Origin: Coprenecus sp949297365 | GTDB lineage: Bacteria; Bacteroidota; Bacteroidia; Bacteroidales; UBA932 | Direction: 5' to 3' | Length of the DNA stretch: 64,000 bases | Assembly: GCA_963931055.1 (NCBI GenBank) | Contig: OZ006987.1 | Coordinates: forward strand, 992,001 to 1,056,000 | In this document: positions 28,001 to 36,125 of the stretch, in pieces | Numbering within the stretch: position 1 is the stretch's first letter | Layout of the letters: each line of letters begins with the position of its first letter | Made by a program: the position numbers and the translations under genes | Notes under the pieces: generated by a model | The model's input: the letters and a program-made list of their open reading frames with translations, nothing else | What the model was told of the DNA's origin: nothing | Database searches by the model: none

Positions 28001-30277
28001 ATGAGAAAACAGATTCTTTCCGGTCTGCTCATGACAGCAGCCTTGGCATTCTCTCTTTCTTCTTGCCAGAGAGAAGAAGTACTCAACGGAGGAACCTCAC
28101 AGGAGGTATCCATCTCCGTGCTCGTTCCTGACAACCGGCTCGTAAAGAGCAATGCAGACCCCGGCAACGCAAGTGAGGTCAACCGCTGTATCCTTGAAAT
28201 CTATGACAGCGAAGGTCAGATAGTCGGTTCACGCCAGACTGTGGCCGTAACCGACAATTCGGCTGATTTTACTGCCACACTTACAATCGGAAACAGCTAC
28301 AGATTCGTATTCTGGGCCGACCACGTAGCGGATGCCGCTGATTTGACAGCAGATCTCAACTACAGCACAACCGATCTCAGGGCCATCACCTATGCCGGGA
28401 ACGCTTTTACAAACAACAACGACCAGCTGGATGCATTCTTCCTCAGCGAGACCAAAGCCGTAGAGGCAGCGATGTCATTCACTCTAAAGCGTCCATTCGG
28501 ACAGGTCCGAATAATCTCTACCTCCGGTATTGATACAGACCTGAGCAACGCCTCTGTAAAAGTCAGTTTTGACAACGCGCCGACAATCTTCAATGCGATT
28601 GACGGCACGATTGGCAGTGAGACAGCATCCCTTTCACCTGCCGGATTCACAGATTTCGCAAACGTTACCGCCACTGTTCAGGGAGAAAGGCAACTTACAT
28701 TTGACTACATCTTCGCCGCTCCTGAAGACCAGACACTTGTCGGTATCACATTGGAGACAGAAGGTATTGCCGGACTTGATCCCATTTCCGTAGCCAACGT
28801 TCCCGTTCAGCGCAACTACCGCACCAACATCAGGGGCAACATCCTTCCGGATCAGACAGGAACGGAAGTCAATATAGAGGTCTCCATACAACCCGGCTTT
28901 GACGGTGACGACATCAACGTCGGGGACGCACCGTATGATCCGGGAGACATAGAGCCGACACCCGTAGATGTCAATAATGCAGCACTGAACTATTACGGAA
29001 CCTTAAACGGAACCAGCAATTACTATTACAACCTTATAGTCAGCAACCAAGATGCTTCCGGATGGACTACTGACAGATTCGGCCTCGGTATCTACTCCTC
29101 TGTTGAGAATCACGGAAGCATACCTGCCGGAACTTACAGATTCAGTAGTGAAACTGATGTCGAGAATACTTTCTGCCTTACAGAATGCATGATAAACAAC
29201 GTAACCGTTACTGAGAGCATTACAGACGGAGTACTCACCATAGACAATTCCGGCAATCTTACCGTATCCCTTGATATCATCTCCGACGAAGCGAGATACA
29301 CGCTGACATACACGGGCGAAGCCGACTTCATGGACTACACTGCTCCAAATCCGGATTTTCCTGAATCAGCGACAATGACATCCCCGGTGATAAAAATCGG
29401 CTCCTACAGTCAGTATGAGATTGTCGTAGGCAACCTATATCACTTTACTCTGGAAATCAACGATACTGACGGCACAGGATACAATGCATCCCTCGATCTG
29501 TACGCCGGCCTGGACTTTGACAACGGAACGATAAGTTTCAGCGATGACGAATTTTCATTCTCTGACGGAGAAGGTGATAATACAGCCGGTACCATAAGGC
29601 TTGGTGAGTGGAACTCATACATTAAGAACGGCAACGGTGCCCAGACAGACATCAAGGGGGGAACATTGTCCGTAAGCGGAGGCACTGTTTCCGGAGCCCT
29701 CCTCTTACAAGGCAATGTAGAAATCTCATTCAGCACCGACAACGGGCTTGACCTAAACGGACAGTCTGTTCCTATGCCGGGTTCAAATGTCACCGGCGAT
29801 GTGAATCTGACTTATGACGGTGACGTAAACGCCTATGCCTATTTACATCAGGACTGCTGGCATATTACAATAGCACCTGTATACCAGAATCAGGGACCTG
29901 CTCTCTCTCTGGATTTATTGCACGGCGGCAACGGCTCGCTGGAAGACATCAGCGGAACTTACACATGCGCCGCAACAGGTGAGGCCAATACTTTCTATCC
30001 CGGCTGTATGTACCCTGAATCCTACCCCACAATATACGGCGTAGCTTATTACAATTGTGTCAGCGCGTCATTCCAAGGAGATTATGCCACTATCAGTGAA
30101 GGAAGCGTCACAATCACACAGACAAACAGAGAAGAGATAGACCAGTGGACAATAAAAGCCACCTGCGATGTAGTACTTTCCGGTAATGATCCGAACGGCA
30201 ATGCCATAAATATCACCTATTCCGGGATTACGGTAAACATCAACGACAATCAGGGAAGCAGCTACTACAACCTCTAA
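28001..30277 (+). CDS. Large DUF6562-like fimbria-type surface lipoprotein
   Basis: A 758-residue lipoprotein; the start at 28001 is preferred to 27965 because it begins a canonical signal peptide with lipobox LSSCQ. Residues 25-300 form a DUF6562-like domain (RLVKSNADPG, FTLKRPFGQVRI, VPVQRNYRTNIRGNIL). The C-terminal 430 residues hold about three degenerate beta-domains, each opening with an aromatic stretch such as NYYYNLIV, QYEIVVGNLYHFTLEI or CWHITIAPVYQ. It is the last gene of the fimbria-like cluster and is followed by a strong terminator. It may be the displayed tip or stalk component; this is inference. Confidence 0.7.
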   Translation: MRKQILSGLLMTAALAFSLSSCQREEVLNGGTSQEVSISVLVPDNRLVKSNADPGNASEVNRCILEIYDSEGQIVGSRQTVAVTDNSADFTATLTIGNSYRFVFWADHVADAADLTADLNYSTTDLRAITYAGNAFTNNNDQLDAFFLSETKAVEAAMSFTLKRPFGQVRIISTSGIDTDLSNASVKVSFDNAPTIFNAIDGTIGSETASLSPAGFTDFANVTATVQGERQLTFDYIFAAPEDQTLVGITLETEGIAGLDPISVANVPVQRNYRTNIRGNILPDQTGTEVNIEVSIQPGFDGDDINVGDAPYDPGDIEPTPVDVNNAALNYYGTLNGTSNYYYNLIVSNQDASGWTTDRFGLGIYSSVENHGSIPAGTYRFSSETDVENTFCLTECMINNVTVTESITDGVLTIDNSGNLTVSLDIISDEARYTLTYTGEADFMDYTAPNPDFPESATMTSPVIKIGSYSQYEIVVGNLYHFTLEINDTDGTGYNASLDLYAGLDFDNGTISFSDDEFSFSDGEGDNTAGTIRLGEWNSYIKNGNGAQTDIKGGTLSVSGGTVSGALLLQGNVEISFSTDNGLDLNGQSVPMPGSNVTGDVNLTYDGDVNAYAYLHQDCWHITIAPVYQNQGPALSLDLLHGGNGSLEDISGTYTCAATGEANTFYPGCMYPESYPTIYGVAYYNCVSASFQGDYATISEGSVTITQTNREEIDQWTIKATCDVVLSGNDPNGNAINITYSGITVNINDNQGSSYYNL

Positions 30278-30403
30278 GTCAGCCTGAGGAGATACCGCAA
30301 CCCTGGAAAACTTACAAACGGCAGTATCTTTTATGACCCAAAAGAGGGTGAATTCTAAGTTAAAACCAAATTTATTTTAACTTTTTTCGTTGTCTACGAT
30401 TTA

Positions 30404-30440
30404 GAAGAGTGATTCGTTCAATGGAATCACTCTTCTTTTT
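30404..30440 (+). terminator. Strong terminator after the fimbria-like cluster
   Basis: A perfect 13-bp stem, AGAAGAGTGATTC / GAATCACTCTTCT, with a short loop and a T-rich tail. Confidence 0.9.
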
Positions 30441-30849
30441 TATATTAACTAGTCGCCATTGTCGGGAGCTTGGCTGCCGGACTCGGAGCCTTGCTCAACA
30501 GCGTCTTGTGATTACAGACAAGATACCCTGCATTTTTGGAGCATCGGTGCAGCACGGAATACAAATCCACAGAAAATCAACAAATTAAATTTCAAAGCTG
30601 CACATTTGACCACTTTTAAACCCGGTCAAATGTGCGGTCCTTTTTGTAACTCACTGATAATCAAAAGTGCTTACACGCACACTGCACCCGAGTTTCAAAA
30701 CCGGACATTCATCTAATGGCAATTCATATTTCCTTAATCCGGCTACAGCAGGAAGTCCTCGATGTTGTCAGTGGTGATGACATTGAGGATGCTGCCGGGG
30801 TCTGCTGTCAATTCGTTGAATGCCCTTGCTGATTTTGCCCGTTTTTTTA
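30441..30849. other. Gene-poor stretch with degraded coding pieces
   Basis: No complete gene is visible. A short plus-strand frame (30449-30511) ends as a membrane-like tail, LVAIVGSLAAGLGALLNSVL. A minus-strand frame ending at 30743 closes with DPGSILNVITTDNIEDFLL, which reads like the C-terminus of a real protein but lacks a start. Both are probably remnants of deleted genes. The stretch borders a collapsed efflux operon, which also suggests past deletions here. Confidence 0.45.
30600..30641 (+). terminator. Terminator-like hairpin in the gene-poor stretch
   Basis: A perfect 12-bp stem, GCACATTTGACC / GGTCAAATGTGC, with a 12-base loop, then GGTCCTTTTTG. The gene it once served is not evident. 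Confidence 0.65.
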
Positions 30850-30857
30850 TATTTTTG
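30850..30857 (+). promoter_or_regulatory. -7 promoter box of the leader upstream of the efflux remnant
   Basis: TATTTTTG matches TAnnTTTG, 18 bp before a 32-codon ORF that precedes a terminator. The -33 element is unclear. Confidence 0.4.
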
Positions 30858-30875
30858 CACCCGCTTTCAAACCGA

Positions 30876-30974
30876 ATGCATAGTATGCGTATTCTTATTC
30901 AGACTTTCTTTATCGTCCGCTATGCGAACAAGATTCACGACTTCCATGCCTGGGGAGCCGCGGCTCTGATTTAG
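30876..30974 (+). CDS. 32-residue leader-like ORF before an efflux operon remnant
   Basis: The peptide starts MHSMRILIQTFF and ends HAWGAAALI. It has a -7 box upstream and an intrinsic terminator 16 bp after its stop, and the truncated tolC gene starts about 70 bp after the terminator. This promoter, small ORF, terminator, exporter order resembles a leader-peptide attenuator, but no alternative antiterminator structure was worked out and no family likeness is known to me. It may also be an unrelated small protein or chance. Confidence 0.3.
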   Translation: MHSMRILIQTFFIVRYANKIHDFHAWGAAALI

Positions 30975-30990
30975 TTTTCTGAACATATTG

Positions 30991-31016
30991 CCGCACGGTC
31001 GTGTGCGGAGTTTTTT
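30991..31016 (+). terminator. Terminator between the 32-codon ORF and the tolC remnant
   Basis: Stem CCGCAC / GTGCGG with a 6-base loop, followed by AGTTTTTT. Confidence 0.75.
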
Positions 31017-31089
31017 GCCTTTCCGGTGCAATTCCGGGACGGGCGGTATTCTTATTTTTTCCCTGACTGAAAAATTAAAACGAATCGTT

Positions 31090-31611
31090 ATGAGTGTAAA
31101 ATCTTTTATGCGCAAGTGTACGGTGACGGCAGCGGCAGTATCGTGCTTTGTTTTCCTGTGCACTGCACAACAGAATGGAGGCGGGAGGATGGTGATGAGT
31201 ATCGGCGACATATTCGCCATTGCCGACAGTGCGAGCAGCATCCGGGTGTTCCAGACCGGAGTAAGTGCGGCGGAGGAGGCTCTGAGCGCTGCCAGGTCGC
31301 AGCGGTTGCCGGATATCAGCGTCTCGGCCTCGGTCAGCTATCTGGGCGACGGGATACTGTGGGACCGTAATTTCGGCAATCCTCAGAAAATCGGCATCCC
31401 GCATTTCGGGAACAATCTGGCTATTGAGGCGCAGCAGGTGATTTACGCCGGAGGTGCCGTCAGCAGCGGTATAGAGATCGCCCGTCTGGAGCATCAGAAA
31501 GCCGGTCTGGACTTGGAGCAGCACCGGCAGGATGTCCGGTTCATGTTGGTGGGCTACTATCTGGAACTGTACCGGCAGTACAATCTGCTGGAGGTTATGC
31601 GGAGACTGTGA
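31090..31611 (+). pseudogene. N-terminal fragment of a TolC-family outer-membrane efflux protein
   Basis: The frame encodes 173 residues: a signal peptide (cleavage near CTAQQ), then the first part of a TolC-type helical barrel (MSIGDIFAIADSASSIRVFQ, AEEALSAARSQRLPDISVS, EIARLEHQKAGLDLEQHRQ). It stops in LLEVMRRL where family members of about 430-480 residues continue. The next frame, overlapping by 4 bp, is the back half of an MFS exporter. Loss of the rest of tolC, the expected membrane-fusion gene and the front of the MFS gene in one deletion is the simplest reading. Confidence 0.8.
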
Positions 31612-32243
31612 CTGTCCGGCTGGACTGGCCGGTGCTGGCAGGGATACTCGCCGGATGCCTGTTCTCGCTGTGGTGGATGCACATCCGGAAGCTGCCGTAC
31701 ATCCGGCTGATAATCGTGGGGTTGGCGGCTCTGGCCTGCTATCTGGCGGGATTCTATTTCACCATATCCATGGACATCCATATCTCGCAGCTCTATCTGC
31801 CCGTGGCCCTCAGGGGCTTTGCGTACGCTGTGCTGAGCGCGACTTTCATGACGTGCCTGGAGGAGATCATGACGTTCCAGCATTTCTTCCAAGCCCTGAG
31901 TATCTTCAACATGCTGCACATGGTGGTCGGCGGGGTCATGGGCTCAGCTCTCTATGCACGAGGGATGGCATGGCTGATGCCGGACAATATCGCCCGCTAC
32001 GGGGACGTGCTCAATCCGGTGACAGTGACGCGGGAGGGCGTCAATGCAGGGCAGTACATGGACATGCTTATCCCGGCGGTGATGGAGATGAGCATCAAGC
32101 AGATATACGGCTGGGTACTCTACGCCTGCATCCTGCTGCTGTTGCTCTTCCTGCTCTACGACGCGCCAATCCGCCGTCAGTTCAAGGCCATGCCCCGCTG
32201 GCAGACCCTCCGCCGCAATATCGCGCGGTCGTGGCACCTGTAG
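31608..32243 (+). pseudogene. C-terminal half of an EmrB-like MFS exporter
   Basis: About 210 residues with five or six transmembrane helices match the back half of a 14-helix drug exporter of the type that works with EmrA and TolC in Bacteroidales (RGFAYAVLSATFMTCLEEIM, then MEMSIKQIYGWVLYACILLL). The normal N-terminal half, including the first conserved loop, is missing. The GTG at 31608 is only where the frame opens after the truncated tolC and is unlikely to be a natural start. Together the two fragments cannot form an exporter. Confidence 0.8.
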
Positions 32244-32265
32244 TGCCTGTCAGCCGAATGTTGGC

Positions 32266-33933
32266 TCAATCGATATGCAGGTCGCGGATGAGGGTGAGCT
32301 CGGTGGACTGCTCGCCGGTCCAGCCGCCCTTGGCCTGTACTCCGCACTGTATCTTGACGAAATCGATGTAGGTCAGGTCGGCGGGCTCTCCGTCCCAGCG
32401 GACTGCATCGGAGATGCGGAACTTGTCGATGTCGGGATCCGTCCCGCTCCAGTTGTCGGCGTAGCCCCAGTCGAAAGGGTGACCGATCCAAAGGGAGCCG
32501 TTGCCGTTCTCGTCGACGAGGCGGTCTTCGAGGCGGGTGCCGCGCAGGGTATAGCTGTCAACTGTAATCCAGAGCGGGAAATATGTCTCCTGACTGTGGT
32601 ATGCGGGGATATAGTCCACGATGCCTGAGCTGCCCCTGTTGTCCGTCCATTCGATGCTCGTTCCGTTGGAAGAAGGCCGGTAGTAGGTGACGGCATAGTC
32701 CTGCCATGTCTCCGGCTTGCCGTATTCGGAGCCGCGCAGCTCGTACCAGGTGTCGTCGGGCAGACCGTTGCCGTTCTCGTCCTGACTCACCCAGATGATA
32801 CCCGGCTCGGATGAGGAACTGTGGGCGTTGCCGGTAATCTGCAGGTCGAAGCCTCCGTCCGTGCTGCTCTCCACACTATGGTCGAAGCCTGCGGTGAGGT
32901 AGCCTCCGAAGGCCCCGAGGGAGACGAACTGACCCTGGGACAGCCGCTCGAAAGCGTAGGAGCAGGCTTCTTCCTGGGTGGTGAGGGTGACTCCGTCGTT
33001 GATGAACTGTCCCGGTGCCGGGGTGTATTCGTAGACTTTGGATATTGACGCACTGCTCGAGGCGTCAGCTGCCCGGAAATACGTTCCTTCGGCAGGCAGC
33101 ACTGTCACCGTCAGCTCCTGTGAGGCGGCGGTATAGGAGTTCCTCATGGTCACGCTCACGGTATAGAAGCCTTCGGCGGTAAGGTCAAATACGTATTCGG
33201 AGCTTTCCCCGCTCTGCACTTCGTTCCCGTCCACACTCCAGGTGTACACGGCATCGAAAGGATACTTGATATCCAGCGGCCGCAGCAGCAGGCTCCGTCC
33301 GGAACTTATGCCGTATTCCGTCCGGTCAAATGTCCAGGAGAACGCATCCCCGGGGCTGAGCACCTCTACGGTAAACTCTATCTCGTCAGCACCGTCGCGG
33401 TTCTCCGCGCTGAAACTTACCTCAAACAGCCCCGTCTCATCGGTAGGGAATGTCAGGACAGAATCAGCGGAGACAGGCTTTCCGCCAATACTCCACGAAT
33501 ATGTGACAGGCAGAGCAGACCGGACTTCCGGAGCCAGAACCAGGGACGAATCTTTCAAGACCGAGAATCCGGCAGCCGCTCCAGGCAAGGATATCTCGGG
33601 AGGAGCTACGTCATAGACATCGATACGGATCTCCGCCCTGTCCTCTCCGGCGGAATTGCCGACAGTGATCATTATGTAGTATTCGCCCGCTTCTTCCCGG
33701 GTAAATATCAGGGACGGCTCAGCGGACAATGCCTCTCCGTCACAGGTCCAAAGGTACACTGTCCCTTCACCACAGTTCTCATACTCCGGAGAGACTGTTA
33801 TCTCCTCCCCGACAGTAGTGCTGTATATCTGGCTGTCCAATACAATTACCGGAGGCAGGGAGTCACGCTGGTCCCTGCACCCGGTAAAAACAAGAACTAT
33901 TGAAAATATGAATGCAGAAAAATTATTTCTCAT
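32266..33933 (-). CDS. PKD-like domain lipoprotein of the B12 locus
   Basis: A 555-residue lipoprotein with lipobox VFTGC. The first 280 residues hold about three PKD/Ig-like domains (YLWTCDGEALSAEPSLIFT; TYSWSIGGKPVSADSVLTF; YTWSVDGNEVQSGESSEYVF). The C-terminal 270 residues form a conserved Bacteroidales domain with calcium-type loops DENGNGLPDDTWYEL and DENGNGSLWIG. It is the last gene of the btuB-btuG operon and lies 10 bp after the DUF4465 gene. It is likely displayed outside and may help capture or hand over corrinoids; that role is inferred from position only. Confidence 0.75.
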   Translation of the reverse strand: MRNNFSAFIFSIVLVFTGCRDQRDSLPPVIVLDSQIYSTTVGEEITVSPEYENCGEGTVYLWTCDGEALSAEPSLIFTREEAGEYYIMITVGNSAGEDRAEIRIDVYDVAPPEISLPGAAAGFSVLKDSSLVLAPEVRSALPVTYSWSIGGKPVSADSVLTFPTDETGLFEVSFSAENRDGADEIEFTVEVLSPGDAFSWTFDRTEYGISSGRSLLLRPLDIKYPFDAVYTWSVDGNEVQSGESSEYVFDLTAEGFYTVSVTMRNSYTAASQELTVTVLPAEGTYFRAADASSSASISKVYEYTPAPGQFINDGVTLTTQEEACSYAFERLSQGQFVSLGAFGGYLTAGFDHSVESSTDGGFDLQITGNAHSSSSEPGIIWVSQDENGNGLPDDTWYELRGSEYGKPETWQDYAVTYYRPSSNGTSIEWTDNRGSSGIVDYIPAYHSQETYFPLWITVDSYTLRGTRLEDRLVDENGNGSLWIGHPFDWGYADNWSGTDPDIDKFRISDAVRWDGEPADLTYIDFVKIQCGVQAKGGWTGEQSTELTLIRDLHID

Positions 33934-33943
33934 CAGGAGCCGG

Positions 33944-34927
33944 TTACATTCTGACGGTCACGTCATCGTAGGCAAAGTAGCCCGGTGCAGCCATGCCGTA
34001 TTCGTTCTGGATCGAGGAGGTGATGTCGAACTCTACCTTTACGGGAGCTCCTAGCCCTGTAAGATCCCACAGGGTCCAGGCGTTGATGCTCTGGCCGTTC
34101 TCAGTTAGGTAGAACTCGCTGGTACCAGTAACGGTTCCGGCTGCATCGTATCCTGTGGCAGTCACTTTGGTCCAGTCGTCTGCCCCCGCCAGAGTCTCTA
34201 CTGTTCCGAGATAGTAGGAGGTGTTGGTCACGTACATGCTCTCAATAGTACGTCCTACCCCGTCCTTGAAGTAAAAATATCCGACATTCTTGGAGTACTC
34301 GCTTTTAAATCCGTTGTGTACGCAGAAGTTGCTGCCGGAGTGACCTCCGCTCAGGGGAATGGCCAGCTGGAGAGTGTAGTCTGTGGTCGCAGCCTGGTCA
34401 GTGTAGTTGGAGACTGCGTGGCCGCCGTTCCAGTAGATTGCAGCACCGTTGCTCTCGCAGAGTTCCGATGCCAGCTCCGTATTGTCCTGATCGTGCCAGC
34501 TGTAGTCGGTTCCGGTCACCATGTCTCCGTAAAGCAGCGGTCCGCCGTACTGAGGATCATCGATAAGAGCATCCCAATACTCGCCCTCGAATGTCAGGAC
34601 AGCGGTATTCTCTTTTACCTTGACATTAGTGGAAGCCTGTGCGTTGCCTCCTTCCGTCTCAACGCTCACTGACACAGCGAAATCTCCTGCTTCCGGGAAT
34701 GTATAAACGAGACTGGCCTCATTGCCTATGACTTGCTCATTGAGTGTCCACGTATAGACTGCTCCTTCGCTGTTCTTGTAGACAGGAGTTATTGTCAGTT
34801 CTTCACCTACCACAATCTCGTAACTGCTTTCAATGGTTACTGAAGGTGCGGGAATCTCTTTCTGGCAGGATGCGGCCAGTACAACTGCGGCGGCGGCCGC
34901 AATGGAAATTTTAAGAATCTGTCTCAT
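33944..34927 (-). CDS. DUF4465-type lipoprotein, probable surface corrinoid-binding protein (BtuH-like)
   Basis: A 327-residue lipoprotein with lipobox LAASC, one PKD-like domain (about residues 25-105, AVYTWTLNEQVIGNEASLVY) and a DUF4465-like C-terminal domain (FEGEYWDALIDDPQYGG, NGGHAVSNYTD, NFCVHNGFKS, ending YFAYDDVTVRM). From memory, DUF4465 proteins in gut Bacteroidales B12 loci include the BtuH class of surface B12 binders. Its place between btuG and the PKD protein, behind a cobalamin riboswitch, supports such a job. The ligand is inferred, not shown. Confidence 0.7.
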   Translation of the reverse strand: MRQILKISIAAAAAVVLAASCQKEIPAPSVTIESSYEIVVGEELTITPVYKNSEGAVYTWTLNEQVIGNEASLVYTFPEAGDFAVSVSVETEGGNAQASTNVKVKENTAVLTFEGEYWDALIDDPQYGGPLLYGDMVTGTDYSWHDQDNTELASELCESNGAAIYWNGGHAVSNYTDQAATTDYTLQLAIPLSGGHSGSNFCVHNGFKSEYSKNVGYFYFKDGVGRTIESMYVTNTSYYLGTVETLAGADDWTKVTATGYDAAGTVTGTSEFYLTENGQSINAWTLWDLTGLGAPVKVEFDITSSIQNEYGMAAPGYFAYDDVTVRM

Positions 34928-34952
34928 TTTTAAAAATATTTTAAATCAAGAT

Positions 34953-36125
34953 TTATTCCAATGGTTTTAACTGTTTGCGGGTAAATACGATATGAGCGGG
35001 TATATCACCTGTCCGCGCAGACCATTTCCGGACACCGTCCTGCCCGTAACAGTGTATATAGCCCGGAGTGACATGATCCTTGGCATCAGTAAGGAAAATG
35101 TCACCGTTAACCGGATTGACCGCTATACAATAAGGAGTGGTTATCTCATCCTCCGTACCGTCCGTAATGAAGTTTCGGGTCTCAGTCACCCTGTCACGGG
35201 TATCAAAAACCGCATAGCCGGTCTGATAGTCCAGCGACACATTGCTCCACGAGTGGGCGATAACGTACAAGTAATCACCGTAGACAGCCATATCACTGTT
35301 CTGCAGCAGTTCCAGTTCCTCCACAACTTCGTCAGTGGAAGGGTCGATGATGTATGTGGAGGACTGAAGGCCGTAATAATCTCCGCGTGAAGACACGTAA
35401 AGCATCCCGTCTCCCCCCAGCTTTACCTGATGCAGGTTGGGAGCCACCTCTATCTCATTGATCACCTCAAATGTGGCCAGGTCTATGACCGACACCGTAC
35501 TGTCGTAGTCCGGAGCCATATATCCGCCGGAGTTGGCCACATAGAGCCGGCCCGACACCACAGCCATCTCCTCCGGCTGATAACCCACTCCACAGGTATC
35601 GACCACCTGCATTGTCACCGTATCTATCTTTGCCACATATCCCCGCCGGTACTCAGGGTCGAACTCCACGGCTCCGGCATAGGAACTCACATATGCATAA
35701 CCGCCGTCAAAGACTATGTACCGGCAATTGGGCAGGGGTATTTCCGCTACATGCACGGCTGTCTCCGCATCCATGACCTCCACGAAGTTCGAGCAGTTGA
35801 TGACTGCATAGAGCTTACCGCCGTAGATGCCCAGGTCATTGCCCACGTCCCCGAGCTCCAGGGCCACACCCGGATTGCGCTCGGGATAGATATTGCGCGT
35901 ATAGTCCCCCGTCCCGTAGTCGTAATAGTCCAGCGTGGCCTTGTTGCTGCCCATATTGCCCTCGTTGAGCAGGAAGAATCCCTTGATCTCTCCGCTCTCT
36001 CCGCCTCCGACATGGTCGCCCTCGCCCCGCAGGACAGGATCTTCCTTACGGCAGGAGGACAGACATCCGGCAAGACAGACGGACAGCAGTCCGATAAAAA
36101 CGATATTCGCTGTGTTTATTCTCAT
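34953..36125 (-). CDS. btuG: BtuG-type surface cobalamin-binding beta-propeller lipoprotein
   Basis: A 390-residue lipoprotein (lipobox LSSCRK) with the BtuG/DUF5074 opening FFLLNEGNMGSNKATLDYYD and repeated propeller blades (LYAVINCSNFVEVMDAET, LYVANSGGYMAPDYDSTVSVID, LYVSSRGDYYG). BtuG binds B12 with very high affinity at the cell surface and caps the BtuB transporter in Bacteroides. Its ATG overlaps the btuB stop by 4 bp, so the two are translated together. The riboswitch upstream of btuB should control both. Confidence 0.9.
   Translation of the reverse strand: MRINTANIVFIGLLSVCLAGCLSSCRKEDPVLRGEGDHVGGGESGEIKGFFLLNEGNMGSNKATLDYYDYGTGDYTRNIYPERNPGVALELGDVGNDLGIYGGKLYAVINCSNFVEVMDAETAVHVAEIPLPNCRYIVFDGGYAYVSSYAGAVEFDPEYRRGYVAKIDTVTMQVVDTCGVGYQPEEMAVVSGRLYVANSGGYMAPDYDSTVSVIDLATFEVINEIEVAPNLHQVKLGGDGMLYVSSRGDYYGLQSSTYIIDPSTDEVVEELELLQNSDMAVYGDYLYVIAHSWSNVSLDYQTGYAVFDTRDRVTETRNFITDGTEDEITTPYCIAVNPVNGDIFLTDAKDHVTPGYIHCYGQDGVRKWSARTGDIPAHIVFTRKQLKPLE

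Noticed and set aside
30743..30900. Minus-strand frame ending DPGSILNVITTDNIEDFLL
   Set aside because: It reads like a real C-terminus, but a stop closes it upstream near 30905 and no start codon or ribosome site is visible; kept only as a remnant in the gene-poor stretch.
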